A program made the position numbers and the translations under genes. This document shows positions 52,253-61,041 of a DNA stretch of 64,000 nucleotides, one piece after another. The stretch is taken from assembly GCF_018729455.1 (NCBI RefSeq), contig NZ_JAHHZF010000002.1, positions 496,605-560,604 on the forward strand, given 5' to 3'. How positions within the stretch are numbered: position 1 is the first letter of the stretch; every line of letters begins with the position of its first letter. This stretch comes from Prosthecodimorpha staleyi. Its GTDB lineage: Bacteria > Pseudomonadota > Alphaproteobacteria > Rhizobiales > Ancalomicrobiaceae. The notes beneath the pieces were generated by a model, which was not told where the DNA came from, ran no database searches, and saw only the letters and a list, made by a program, of their open reading frames with translations.

Positions 52253-53334
52253 GATGCGCGCTCCATGGCCGATTCCACCTGCAGCAGGACGCGGGGGATC
52301 TGCGCCCCCATCCCGGCCATGCGCAGGTCGTTGAAGCCGCGGCGCGCGAAGCAGTCGGTGGCGCCGTAATGCATGATGGCGAGCTTGAACGTGCCGAAGG
52401 CTTCCCAGTAGGCCATCTCGGCGAGCGTCGGCTCGTGCCCGGTCAGCGCGGCATAGCGGTCGCGCAGGTCCTCGCGCTCGAAGAAATGGCACATGTAGGG
52501 CGAGCGGCCGCGCCAGGCCTGCAGGCAGATCCAGCCGAGATCCTCGACCGGATTGCCGAGCCGGACCAGTTCCCAGTCGAGGATCGCGGTGATACGGCCG
52601 TCCTGTTCCAGGAAATTGCCGATCCGGAAGTCGCCATGCGTGATGGTCACCCGCCGGGCGACCGGCGCCTTCTCGCGCAGCCACGCGGCGGCCAGGTCGA
52701 GCATCGGCACCCGGTCCTCGGACCAGCGGGCAAGATAGCCCATCCACAGGTCGACCTGCGCCGCCGCCGTCCGGCGCGGATCGGTGGTACCGTCGATCGC
52801 GGCGACCGGCGTGCCCTGCCAGGCGAAATTGTGCAGCGCCGCCAGGGCCGCGACGAACTGCTCGCCGAGCCGGACCCGGCGCTCGTCGTCGAAGGCCGGA
52901 CCGCCGTCGCGGGTCCAGGGAATCGGGGCCTCGCCGGCGACCAGGTCGCAGATGAAGAAGGGCGCCCCCAGGATCGACGGGTCGTCGGAATGCCAGTAGA
53001 CGCGCGGCACCGGCACGGCGCTCGCCTCCAGGGCCTGCAGGGTGACGAATTCCGGGAAGGCACTGTAGGGGCTGAAGATGCCGGTCGGCGGACCGGCGCG
53101 CAGGATCAGGTCACGCGAGACCGTGCGCCCGCCGGCCGACCAGATGGCGTGGAAGCCGTAGGTGACCCAGGAGAAGCCGACCGTGAACCGGCGCAGGGAG
53201 CCGATCTCGACCGGGCCGCCGGTCTCCGCCGCGACGAATTCGGTCAGGGCGGCGCGGACCGCCTCGGTATCGGTCGGATCGAAGCTCCGCACGGGCGGCT
53301 CACCGGCGACCGGTTGGCGTGCCGCGACACTCAT
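52249..53334 (-). CDS. APH-family kinase of the LvaA/ACAD10 type
   Basis: A 361-residue aminoglycoside-phosphotransferase-fold kinase. The catalytic loop HGDFRIGNF has H233, D235 and N240; the metal site is ILDWELVRLGNPVEDLGW with D253. The N-terminal lobe (FTVGFSWVTYGFHAI, RDLILRAGPPTGIF) has the arginine-containing strand common in LvaA and in the kinase domain of ACAD10/11. Those kinases phosphorylate hydroxyacyl-CoA at the hydroxyl. Its stop overlaps the LvaB-like start and its ATG overlaps the dctQ-type stop by four bases. Antibiotic resistance is an unlikely role given this context. Confidence 0.85.
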   Translation of the reverse strand: MSVAARQPVAGEPPVRSFDPTDTEAVRAALTEFVAAETGGPVEIGSLRRFTVGFSWVTYGFHAIWSAGGRTVSRDLILRAGPPTGIFSPYSAFPEFVTLQALEASAVPVPRVYWHSDDPSILGAPFFICDLVAGEAPIPWTRDGGPAFDDERRVRLGEQFVAALAALHNFAWQGTPVAAIDGTTDPRRTAAAQVDLWMGYLARWSEDRVPMLDLAAAWLREKAPVARRVTITHGDFRIGNFLEQDGRITAILDWELVRLGNPVEDLGWICLQAWRGRSPYMCHFFEREDLRDRYAALTGHEPTLAEMAYWEAFGTFKLAIMHYGATDCFARRGFNDLRMAGMGAQIPRVLLQVESAMERAS

Positions 53335-53879
53335 ACGACGAGGCTCCCCTGCTGCTGGGCCGGTTCGTCGACGCTCGTATCGAGACCGAGCGCGCGGCGC
53401 ACGTCGCGGTGGAGCAGGCGCCCCATTTCCAGGAGCATCAGCCCGAAGGCGAGCGGCATGGTCAGAAGGATCGGCCAGACCGGCAGGAAGGTGGTGCCGA
53501 TCTGCATGGTCCGGTTGGTCTCGACGCTCTGCCAGACGAAGCGGGCGACGAACCAGAAGAAGAGACCGTAGACGACGATCTCCACGATCGTCGCCACCGC
53601 TCCGATCAGGGCGCGCCGGCGCGGCGGCTGCGCGTCGGCGATGGTTTCCAGGCGCGGGAACATGCCCTCGCGGTGGGCGATCGGCAGCGCCCAGAAGACC
53701 AGCAGCGGAAACAGGATCCGCTCGACGATGTTGTAGGCGCCCGGGATCAGGTCGACCTGCAGGAAATAGCGGCCGGCGACGCTGATCACCGTGACCATCA
53801 TCATGATGAACAGCATCGACCCGGCGCCGATGGCGGCGAGACCCCATTCCAGGGCCCAGACGGCTCTCCAGAAACGCAT
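53331..53879 (-). CDS. TRAP transporter small membrane subunit (DctQ type)
   Basis: A 182-residue protein with four hydrophobic segments (residues about 10-38, 47-65, 88-108, 130-148). It matches the DctQ subunit, with SMLFIMMMVTVISVAGRYF and PGAYNIVERILFPLLVFWALP typical of the family. It overlaps the kinase gene by four bases and follows the large subunit by eight, so it belongs to one operon with both. Confidence 0.9.
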   Translation of the reverse strand: MRFWRAVWALEWGLAAIGAGSMLFIMMMVTVISVAGRYFLQVDLIPGAYNIVERILFPLLVFWALPIAHREGMFPRLETIADAQPPRRRALIGAVATIVEIVVYGLFFWFVARFVWQSVETNRTMQIGTTFLPVWPILLTMPLAFGLMLLEMGRLLHRDVRRALGLDTSVDEPAQQQGSLVV

Positions 53880-53887
53880 GGCGGTCC

Positions 53888-55198
53888 TCAGTTCAGATGG
53901 CTCGGCAGCCAGGTGGCGATGCCGGGGAAAAGCATCATGGCACCGACTACAATGACGGCGGCAAAGGTCGAGAAGACGAGGCAGGGCCGGAACACCGGCC
54001 CGACCGGCGTTCGGGCGGCGGTCGCGGCCGAGAAGGCGACGAGACCGACCGGCGGCGTCAGCAGGCCGAGCGAGATGACGAAGCAGGCCATCACGCCGAA
54101 CCAGATCGTGTCGATGCCGGCAGCGCCGATCATCGGTTCGATCAGCGGCACGGCGAGCACGATGGTGGTGACCTCCTCCATGAACATGCCGGCCGCGAAC
54201 AATCCGCCCATCAGCACCAGCACCAGCACGGTCGGATTGGCGACCAGCGGCTGGGCGAATTCCAGAAGCTCGGTCGGCAGGCGCGAGAAGGACATGAAGC
54301 GGGAGAAGATCTGCGCACCGATCAGCAGCATCAGCAGCATGGCGGAGACCTTCACGGAATCGACCAGCGCCGCGGCGATCTGCTTCGGCCCGACCCGCCC
54401 CATCACGATCATGCCGACGAAGGCCGCGAAGGCGCCGAGCGCGCCGGCCTCGCCGACCGTGACGATGCCGCCATAGATGCCGCCGAAGACGACGACCATC
54501 AGCACCACCACGAAGGTGAAGGCCTGCACCGACCGGCGGGCCTGGCGCGGATCCTCGTCGAGTTCGACGCGCGAGCCGTCGATCGCACCCGGCTCGACCT
54601 CGCCCAGGAAATAGAGGCAGCCGATATAGACCAGGATGCAGAGCAGGCCGGGCCCGATCGAACCGATGAACAGATGCCCGATCGGCACCTCGGTCAGCGA
54701 GCCGTAGATCATGATCAGCAGGCTCGGCGGGATGATCACCGAGAGCGAGCCCGAGATCGCCGTCAGGGCAACCGAGAAGCTGCGCGTGTAGCCGACCTTC
54801 TGCAGTTCAGGCCCGGCCAAGGTGGCGAGCGCGGCCGCGCTGGCGGTGCCGGAACCGGAGACCGCACCCAGCAGGCCGCCGGTGACGATGGTGGCGATGC
54901 CTAGCGGAAAGCGCTTGTAGCCGGCGAGCCGATGGCCGACCCGGAACAGGTCGACGATCACGCCGCCCTTGAGCAGTAGCTGGGCCATCAGGAGATAGAG
55001 CGGGATGATCGACAGCGTATAGGCCGAGGCGGTGTAGAAGGTGTCCTGGCCGACGATGCCGTTGAGCACGGCGGGGCCCATCCAAAGGGCCACGCCGAGG
55101 AGCCCGGCGCCGAGCAGGCAGGTCGCGACCGCCTGCCCGGCCAGCATGAAGACGACGATCCAGGCCGTGACCGCCCAGATGATCCAGTCCTTGCTCAT
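53888..55198 (-). CDS. TRAP transporter large membrane subunit (DctM type)
   Basis: A 436-residue DctM subunit of normal length with about twelve helices, moving the substrate together with sodium ions. Family motifs include GGLLGAVSGSGTASAAALATLAGPELQ, IPPSLLIMIYGSLTEVPIGHLF, GGIYGGIVTVGEAGALGAF and LTPPVGLVAF near the C-terminus. It is 58 bases after the binding-protein gene. Confidence 0.93.
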   Translation of the reverse strand: MSKDWIIWAVTAWIVVFMLAGQAVATCLLGAGLLGVALWMGPAVLNGIVGQDTFYTASAYTLSIIPLYLLMAQLLLKGGVIVDLFRVGHRLAGYKRFPLGIATIVTGGLLGAVSGSGTASAAALATLAGPELQKVGYTRSFSVALTAISGSLSVIIPPSLLIMIYGSLTEVPIGHLFIGSIGPGLLCILVYIGCLYFLGEVEPGAIDGSRVELDEDPRQARRSVQAFTFVVVLMVVVFGGIYGGIVTVGEAGALGAFAAFVGMIVMGRVGPKQIAAALVDSVKVSAMLLMLLIGAQIFSRFMSFSRLPTELLEFAQPLVANPTVLVLVLMGGLFAAGMFMEEVTTIVLAVPLIEPMIGAAGIDTIWFGVMACFVISLGLLTPPVGLVAFSAATAARTPVGPVFRPCLVFSTFAAVIVVGAMMLFPGIATWLPSHLN

Positions 55199-55256
55199 GG
55201 GAGTTCCGTGGTTCGGGTGAAGGGAATGGCGCCGCCGCGGCGACGCCGACCACGGA

Positions 55257-56354
55257 TCACTTTGCGAGATATTCCGCGACGCCGGCCGGCAGCTTGCCGC
55301 CCTCCGCCTGGATCAGTTCGGCATAGAGCCGCGCCGCCGCCTTGGCCGGATGGCCGGCCGCCTCGGTCTTCTCGATCCAGGCCGTCCAGGTATTCGCCGC
55401 CGCGGTCTCGATATGGCCCTTCATGGCCGCCGGCAGGGTGTTGATCGAAACGAAGGAGCCGCCATACTTCTTGATCGAATCCTCGCGGACGGTGCCGACA
55501 CGGGATTCCCACTGCTCGGCATTCTTCAGGGCGATCTCGCGCGCCGTCTTGTCGAACAGTTGCTTCTGCTCGTCGGTCAGTTGGGCCCAGGCGGCGTCGC
55601 TGATCGCGAGATAGCTTTCCCAATGGCCGATCGAGACATCGACGATGGAATGGCGCAGCACCTGCTGCAGCGAATAGGACGGCCAGTCGGAAATGGCGAT
55701 CACCAGGCCTTCGATCGTCCCGCGCGAAGCGGCCTCGAAGGCCTGCGGACCCGGAATGGTCACCGGCGTGGCGCCGAGCTTGCCGAGCATGATCGTGTGC
55801 AGGGCCGAACCGGCGCGCAGCGGCGTCCCGTTGAAGTCCTGCGGTTCCTTCAGGACCTTCTTCACCGTCGAGATCGAATAGGGAGCCGTCGCACCGAGCG
55901 CCCAGACGCGGATGCCCTTGCCGCCGATCTCGTACTGATAGAAGGTCTTGCCGTCCTTGAGCTTCACGTCGGAATCGAGCAGCTTCTGGTAGGCCCGGGT
56001 GACCATCGGCGAGGTGGTGCCGTAGGTCGGCAGTTGCGACACGTCCGAGAGCGGGAACCGGCCTTCGTGATAGGGCGCCAGCAGCGGCGCGGCGACGCCG
56101 ATCACGCCGCCGTTCAGGCTGTCGAGTTCGCGGCCGACCGCGCTCAATTCGCCCGCATAGAAGCGCGTGAACTTGACCTTGCCGCCGCTGCCCTTCTCGA
56201 TCGCGTCGGCGAAGGGGTCCATATGGGCGCCGACCCAGAGATGCGGCTTGCCGAGGCCGCTCGAAATGATCAGGTCGGCCGCCGCAGCGGTTTCGGCAAG
56301 AGCGAAACCAAGCATCGCCGTCGCGGCCAGAAGCGTTTTGACATGTCGGATCAT
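55257..56354 (-). CDS. TRAP transporter substrate-binding protein (DctP type)
   Basis: A 365-residue periplasmic binding protein. The signal peptide ends near ETAAAAD. DctP features include GKVKFTRFYAGELSAVGRELDSL, KIKVWALG-like GIRVWALGATAPYS, FNGTPLRAGSALHTIML, and a conserved Arg in PLRAG that binds a substrate carboxylate in this family. That supports an organic acid as ligand. GGGAGG precedes the ATG. First gene of the 15-kb co-oriented run, divergent from the TetR gene. Confidence 0.92.
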   Translation of the reverse strand: MIRHVKTLLAATAMLGFALAETAAAADLIISSGLGKPHLWVGAHMDPFADAIEKGSGGKVKFTRFYAGELSAVGRELDSLNGGVIGVAAPLLAPYHEGRFPLSDVSQLPTYGTTSPMVTRAYQKLLDSDVKLKDGKTFYQYEIGGKGIRVWALGATAPYSISTVKKVLKEPQDFNGTPLRAGSALHTIMLGKLGATPVTIPGPQAFEAASRGTIEGLVIAISDWPSYSLQQVLRHSIVDVSIGHWESYLAISDAAWAQLTDEQKQLFDKTAREIALKNAEQWESRVGTVREDSIKKYGGSFVSINTLPAAMKGHIETAAANTWTAWIEKTEAAGHPAKAAARLYAELIQAEGGKLPAGVAEYLAK

Positions 56355-56495
56355 GAATTCCTCCCCAAGGCAGCCATACTCGTTTCGAGACTTGCATCCC
56401 GATTGGCAGGCTTTGCTTTGTTTCGTCCGGGATTGTCCGGCCCGACCGCCCTGCCGTTCCGTCCGGAACCTCCCACGGGCAACGCGGTGATCGTC

Positions 56496-56585
56496 ATGCT
56501 AGTCCGATTTCCGGCCTTGTAAAGAGAAATGAACCACGAGTCACAATTCATCCAAATTGACGGCCCGGATGGCGTCCTCTAGGGT
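56496..56585. promoter_or_regulatory. Divergent promoters and candidate TetR operator
   Basis: For the TRAP gene (minus strand), TTTACA at 56518-56523 and TAGCAT at 56496-56501 lie 16 bases apart. For the TetR gene (plus strand), TTGACG at 56557-56562 and TAGGGT at 56580-56585 lie 17 apart. Between the two -35 boxes is an inverted repeat, ATGAA at 56529 and TTCAT ending 56551, a plausible operator. The TetR mRNA would begin very close to its ATG, so it may be leaderless; no ribosome site is visible. Confidence 0.5.
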
Positions 56586-56595
56586 TATTGACATC

Positions 56596-57255
56596 ATGAC
56601 CGACTCTCCTGCCGTGGCTCCCAAATCCGTCTCCACCCCGGTCCGGCCGAGCCGGACACGCCTCAGTCGCGCTGAGAAGGCGGAGGTGACGCGGACGCGC
56701 CTGTTCGAGGCCGCGATCCAGATCGTCGGCGAACAGGGCTATGCGGGGGCCTCGGTGGCGCTGATCACCGCGCGGGCCGGCGTGGCGCAGGGCACCTTCT
56801 ACAATTACTTCGAATCGCGGCAGGATCTGCTCGATCAGCTGTTGCCGGCGATCAGCGAACAGCTGCATGAGCTGATCCGCGACCGGGTCAGAGCCGCGCC
56901 GGACGATCCGATCGAGCGCGAGCGCGCACGCCTGTGCGGCTTCTTCGATTTCCTCGAACAGTCGCCGCACCTGTTCAAGATCCTGAGCGAAGGCATGGTG
57001 CAGGCGCCGGTCGGCTTCCGCCGGCATCTCGAAATGCAGTCGGAAAGCTACCGGCGCGCCATGGAATACGAATTGCGGCGCGGCAACCTGCGCATCAGCG
57101 ACCCGCGCGAGATCGACATTCTGACGCAGATGCTGCTGTCGACGCGCGAATATCTGAGCGGCCGCTTCTGCTATGTCGACGGCCAGTTCGTGCGGCCGTC
57201 GGAGCTGGTCGTGGAGACCTATGTCAAGCTGCTGACCGGCCGGATCTTCGCCTGA
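56596..57255 (+). CDS. TetR/AcrR-family repressor
   Basis: A 219-residue TetR-type repressor. The helix-turn-helix spans about residues 32-80 (VTRTRLFEAAIQIVGEQGYA, ALITARAGVAQGTFYNYFES, RQDLLDQLLP). The C-terminal ligand domain is helical. The ATG at 56596 is used; an upstream in-frame start exists. It is divergent from the TRAP/kinase/ligase cluster and most probably controls it and itself, responding to a CoA ester or acid of the pathway. The terminator of the tRNA gene faces it on the other side. Confidence 0.88.
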   Translation: MTDSPAVAPKSVSTPVRPSRTRLSRAEKAEVTRTRLFEAAIQIVGEQGYAGASVALITARAGVAQGTFYNYFESRQDLLDQLLPAISEQLHELIRDRVRAAPDDPIERERARLCGFFDFLEQSPHLFKILSEGMVQAPVGFRRHLEMQSESYRRAMEYELRRGNLRISDPREIDILTQMLLSTREYLSGRFCYVDGQFVRPSELVVETYVKLLTGRIFA

Positions 57256-57372
57256 AGCCGGCCCGGAGCCGTCGTACCGGACCCGTCCGCACCGCGCGAT
57301 CACGCCGAGCTGCGATCGGCGCCGCACAACCCGCTCTGTCACGGCGCAGGTTCGGACCGACGAGGCGCCATT

Positions 57373-57390
57373 CCGTGCCCAGCGGCACGG
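57373..57390 (-). terminator. Possible terminator of the tRNA-Val gene
   Basis: A 7-bp perfect stem (CCGTGCC/GGCACGG) with loop CAGC lies about 43 bases after the tRNA 3' end, between convergent tRNA and TetR genes. It has no U-run. Confidence 0.4.
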
Positions 57391-57432
57391 ATGATCGGTT
57401 CGGATTTCGAAAGCGCGGAGGGATCGGAGGAA

Positions 57433-57507
<75 letters not shown>

Positions 57508-57936
57508 ATTCCATGAGCCGTCGGTTCGGGATGCCGTCGGCGAGGTGGTCTATAGCCAACCTCGTTCGGGGGTGCAAGCGGAAAGCTGGCTTCAAACCCG
57601 ATGCTGGCGAGCGTGCGGACGCCGCCTTCGCTCGATGCGGCCGAAACCGGCCGCTTGCGCCGTTTTGGCTGCGGTGGGCCGACCGCAACGGGACTTTGGC
57701 GACGCCTTGGCGGCATGCCGGGTGTGGAAAAGTCCGGCGCCGGCCTCTGCTCCGGCTCTGCCCGCGGTCTCCGCGCCGAAGCCGCGCGCCTCTCTTTTTC
57801 ACCGCCGGCGGTGCCGAGAGCCGCTTGCCCGGTCGCCGGTCGCCCGCTTGTCGGTCCGCGGTCGCCTGGTCGCCGCGCGACCAGGCATCGAGGCCCGGTC
57901 GTCCAGGCCCCGCCCGGGGGCGTGCCGGCCAGGCGG
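57508..57936. other. Intergenic stretch upstream of tRNA-Val
   Basis: These 429 bases lie between the tRNA and the end of the amidase gene. Apart from the tRNA promoter I see no gene; the open frames here have skewed, Arg-rich translations typical of non-coding GC-rich DNA. A perfect 14-bp palindrome CACCGCCGGCGGTG with a flanking T-run lies in the middle, oriented so that the T's precede it on the plus strand, hence not a plus-strand terminator. Confidence 0.5.
57549..57577 (-). promoter_or_regulatory. tRNA-Val promoter
   Basis: On the minus strand TTGCAC (57572-57577) and TATAGA (57549-57554) are exactly 17 bases apart, ending 42 bases before the tRNA 5' end. This is a good sigma-70 promoter, as expected for a strongly expressed tRNA. 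Confidence 0.75.
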
Positions 57937-59268
57937 CTATTCGGCCGCCGCCAGGCTGCGCACCAGGAGACGGGCCGTGCGCAGCAGCCGGGCGTCGTCG
58001 TCTCGGGCGCCGACCAGTTGCACCGCCATCGGCAGGCCGTCGGCTTCGAACAGCGGCAGGCTGACGGCCGGGGTGCCCAGGAAGGTCCAAAGACTGCAGA
58101 AATGCGGGTCGCCGGTCGAAGCGAGGCCCACAGGGGCCGGCCCCAGCGCCGCCGGCGTCAGGATCGTGCCGTGATCGAGGAAGATCGCGCGCGCCAGCCG
58201 TTCGAGGCGCTCGCGCGTCTCCTTGGCGTCCAGATAGGCCACCGCCGAGGCGGCGCGGCCGCGCTCGACCACGGCACGCAGCTCGGGATGGATCAGATCC
58301 GGCGTCCGGTCGGCGAGCGAACCGAAGGCGCGGGCGAACTCGACCTCGCGGATCAGCTTGGCGGCCGCGATGCCCTCCTCGAAGGCGAAATCGAATGCGA
58401 TCTCGGTGACGCGGGCGCCCAGTTCGCCGACCAGTTCGTCGATCGCCTCGCGCTGCTCGGGCGCAAGATCGGACCAGCGGTCGGAGCGCACCAGCGCGAA
58501 AGTCGGCGGCAGGGTCCAGTCGGCCTCGACGGTCGCCATGAGGGTCGACCGGCTGCGCGGGCGCGTCGCGCCGTCGCGCGGGTCGTAGCCGATCAGCACG
58601 TCGCCGATCAGGGCCAGATCCTCGATCGAGCGGGCGAAGACCCCGACCGTATCGAGGCTCCCCGACTGTTCGAGCACGCCGGGGCGCGGGATCGCGCCGA
58701 AGCTCGGCTTGAAACCGTAGACGCCGCAGAAGGCGGCCGGGCGGATGACCGAGCCGAGCGTCTGCGTGCCGAGCGCGAGGGGCACGTGGCGGTCGGCGAC
58801 GGCGGCCGCCGACCCGGACGAGGACCCGCCCGGCGTGCGGCCCGGATCGGCCGGGTTGCGGGTCGACCCCGGAATATGGGTCGCCAGTTCGCAGGTGACC
58901 GTCTTGCCGAGGATGATCGCCCCGGCTGCACGCAGCGCCGCCGCCGCGGCCGCATCGGTCTCAGGCCGATGGCCGCGATGCGCCGGCGAGCCGTGCTCGG
59001 TCGGATAGTCGGCCGTGTCGATCACGTCCTTCAGGCCGACCGGCACGCCATGCAGCGGACCGAGCGGCCGGCCCTCGGCACGGGCACGGTCGGCGCGCGC
59101 CGCCGCATCGAGAACGAGGCCGGGATCGATCTGCGCCCAGGCGCGGATGTCGCCCTCCCGGGCGGCGATCCGGTCGAGGCTGGCCTCGACGAGATCGGTG
59201 GCGGTGACGAGGCCGTCGCGGATCGCCGCGGCGGCCTCCCGGGCCGTCCATTGAGTCAGGTCTTGCAT
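57937..59268 (-). CDS. Amidase-signature family enzyme
   Basis: A 443-residue amidase-signature hydrolase. The Ser-Ser-Lys triad is K80 (VGLKDVIDT), S150 (in GGSSSGSAAA) and S174 (TLGSVIRPA). It lacks the C-terminal domain of allophanate hydrolases and is shorter than GatA, and no GatB or GatC gene is near. The gene follows the large TRAP subunit by nine bases, so it probably hydrolyses an amide or a related compound brought in by that transporter. A weak ribosome site precedes the ATG. Confidence 0.88.
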   Translation of the reverse strand: MQDLTQWTAREAAAAIRDGLVTATDLVEASLDRIAAREGDIRAWAQIDPGLVLDAAARADRARAEGRPLGPLHGVPVGLKDVIDTADYPTEHGSPAHRGHRPETDAAAAAALRAAGAIILGKTVTCELATHIPGSTRNPADPGRTPGGSSSGSAAAVADRHVPLALGTQTLGSVIRPAAFCGVYGFKPSFGAIPRPGVLEQSGSLDTVGVFARSIEDLALIGDVLIGYDPRDGATRPRSRSTLMATVEADWTLPPTFALVRSDRWSDLAPEQREAIDELVGELGARVTEIAFDFAFEEGIAAAKLIREVEFARAFGSLADRTPDLIHPELRAVVERGRAASAVAYLDAKETRERLERLARAIFLDHGTILTPAALGPAPVGLASTGDPHFCSLWTFLGTPAVSLPLFEADGLPMAVQLVGARDDDARLLRTARLLVRSLAAAE

Positions 59269-59277
59269 CGGTACGAC

Positions 59278-61041
59278 TCAGTTCCCGTAGAGGAATTCCG
59301 GCAGCCACAGCGTCATGCCCGGCCACAGATACATGATCACCATGCACAGGATCACGATCAGCATATAGGGCATCATGCCGGCGAAAATCTGGTTGATGGT
59401 GACGTGCGGCGGCGCCACCCCCTTCAGATAGAAGGCCGACATGGCGACCGGCGGCGACAGGAAGGCCGCCTGCAGGTTGACGAAGACCAGCGTGCCCCAG
59501 AGAACCGGGTCGATGTTGAAGTGCTTCAGCATCGGCAGGAAGATGGGCACGAAGATCACGATGATCTCGGTCCATTCCAGCGGCCAGCCCAGGATGAAGA
59601 TGATCGCCTGGCTGAGGATCATGAACTGCAGCGGTGTCAAATCGAGCGCCAGCACCCATTTCTCCAGGAGCGCCTGGCCGCCCAGGATGGCGAAGACGCC
59701 GGAGAAGAGCGCCGAGCCGACGAACAGCCAGCAGACCATGGAGGTCGTCTTGGCGGTGAGGAACACCGCCTCCTTGGTCCGCTTCCAGTCGAGCGTGCCG
59801 GCCTGAAGGGCGAGCAGGAAGGCGCCGGCGGCCCCCACCGCGGCCGATTCGGTCGCCGTCGTGATACCGAACAGGATGACCACCAGGACCACGACGGTGA
59901 GCGTGCCGAGCGGCGCGATCGAGGTGGTCAGGAGCTTGACCACCTCGAACTTCTCGGCGCCCATGCGCGCGTAGCTGCGCGCCATCCAGAGCGCGGCCAG
60001 CACGGCCAGGATGCCGAACCACAGGTAGAAGCCCTCCGGCGGCCCTGCCGCGGCGGCCGGCTCTGCGGCGGCGGAAGGGTCGCCCAGTTCCTGCAGGCCG
60101 CCGCCGAGCTCTTCGAGCCCGCTCGGCACCGCCATCGACTTCTTCTGCTGATGGATGACGACATACCACCAGATCAGCGCGAAAGTGCCGGCGGTCATGA
60201 TCAGCGGAACCAGCGCGTAGAAGAGGTGCAGCAGCACGCCGCCGTAGCCCATCGGCTTGCCGTTCACGGTCAAGCCGCGGGCCCGTCCGGGCGAAAAGGC
60301 TGCTTTGGCGAGGCCGAGCGCCATGTTGCGCCCGTAGAAGCCCTGGAAGCGGGGAACCCACTCCGGCACAGGCACGCGGGTCTGTTCCTCGGGCAGCTTC
60401 GGCGCCACCTTCGGGTTGATCAGGGCCCAGCCGACGATATAGGCGAGATAGAGCAGCGACAGGAAGAAGCCGGGGAACATGGCCGCGGCATAGAGCTTCA
60501 CGACCGACAGGCCGGCCACCGCCGCGAAGACGATGATCATCACCGAGGGCGGGATCAGGATGCCGAGCGTGCCGCCGGCCGTGATCACCCCCGAGGCGAG
60601 CCGCACGTCGTAGCCGGCGCGCAGCATCGGGTTGAAGGCGATCACGCCCATCAGCACCACGACCGCGCCGACCAGGCCGGAGGCGATGCCCCAGAAGGTG
60701 CAGACCACCAGGGTGGCGACGGCGAGCGAGGCCGGCACGTTCCGGAAGGCGAGCTGGATCGAATAGAACATCTTGTCGACCAGCGCGCCGCGCTCCATCA
60801 CGTAACCCATCAGCACGAAGAGCGGGATGGAGATGAGGACGTCGTTGGTCATCGCCCCGTAGGTCCGCTGGACCATCAGGTCGAACACCAGGTTGTCGGC
60901 GAAGGCCTGGCCGGATTTGAAATAGGCGATGAAGCCGAAGACGATGCCGAGACCCATCAGGGTGAAGGCGGTCGGGAAGCCGAGCATGATCACCACGACG
61001 ATCAGCGCGAGCATCAGGAGGCCGAGGGCGGGATCGCTCAT
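59278..61041 (-). CDS. TRAP transporter large membrane subunit with internal insertion
   Basis: A 587-residue DctM-type subunit, about 150 residues longer than usual. The normal N-terminal half (to about 240, LPPSVMIIVFAAVAG-type GILIPPSVMI) and C-terminal half (TTATESAAVGAAGAF, SPPVAMSAFYLKGVAPP) are intact. The extra part, about 245-400, contains two more hydrophobic helices (LLHLFYALVPLIMTAGTFAL and GFYLWFGILAVLAALWMA) and an Ala/Glu/Pro loop. The ATG overlaps the small-subunit stop by four bases. Longer large subunits of this kind are known in TRAP systems. Confidence 0.88.
   Translation of the reverse strand: MSDPALGLLMLALIVVVIMLGFPTAFTLMGLGIVFGFIAYFKSGQAFADNLVFDLMVQRTYGAMTNDVLISIPLFVLMGYVMERGALVDKMFYSIQLAFRNVPASLAVATLVVCTFWGIASGLVGAVVVLMGVIAFNPMLRAGYDVRLASGVITAGGTLGILIPPSVMIIVFAAVAGLSVVKLYAAAMFPGFFLSLLYLAYIVGWALINPKVAPKLPEEQTRVPVPEWVPRFQGFYGRNMALGLAKAAFSPGRARGLTVNGKPMGYGGVLLHLFYALVPLIMTAGTFALIWWYVVIHQQKKSMAVPSGLEELGGGLQELGDPSAAAEPAAAAGPPEGFYLWFGILAVLAALWMARSYARMGAEKFEVVKLLTTSIAPLGTLTVVVLVVILFGITTATESAAVGAAGAFLLALQAGTLDWKRTKEAVFLTAKTTSMVCWLFVGSALFSGVFAILGGQALLEKWVLALDLTPLQFMILSQAIIFILGWPLEWTEIIVIFVPIFLPMLKHFNIDPVLWGTLVFVNLQAAFLSPPVAMSAFYLKGVAPPHVTINQIFAGMMPYMLIVILCMVIMYLWPGMTLWLPEFLYGN

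Noticed and set aside
52249..53334. Aminoglycoside resistance kinase
   Set aside because: The fold matches, but sequence details and coupling to LvaB-like, ligase and ACAD genes point to a metabolic acyl-CoA kinase.
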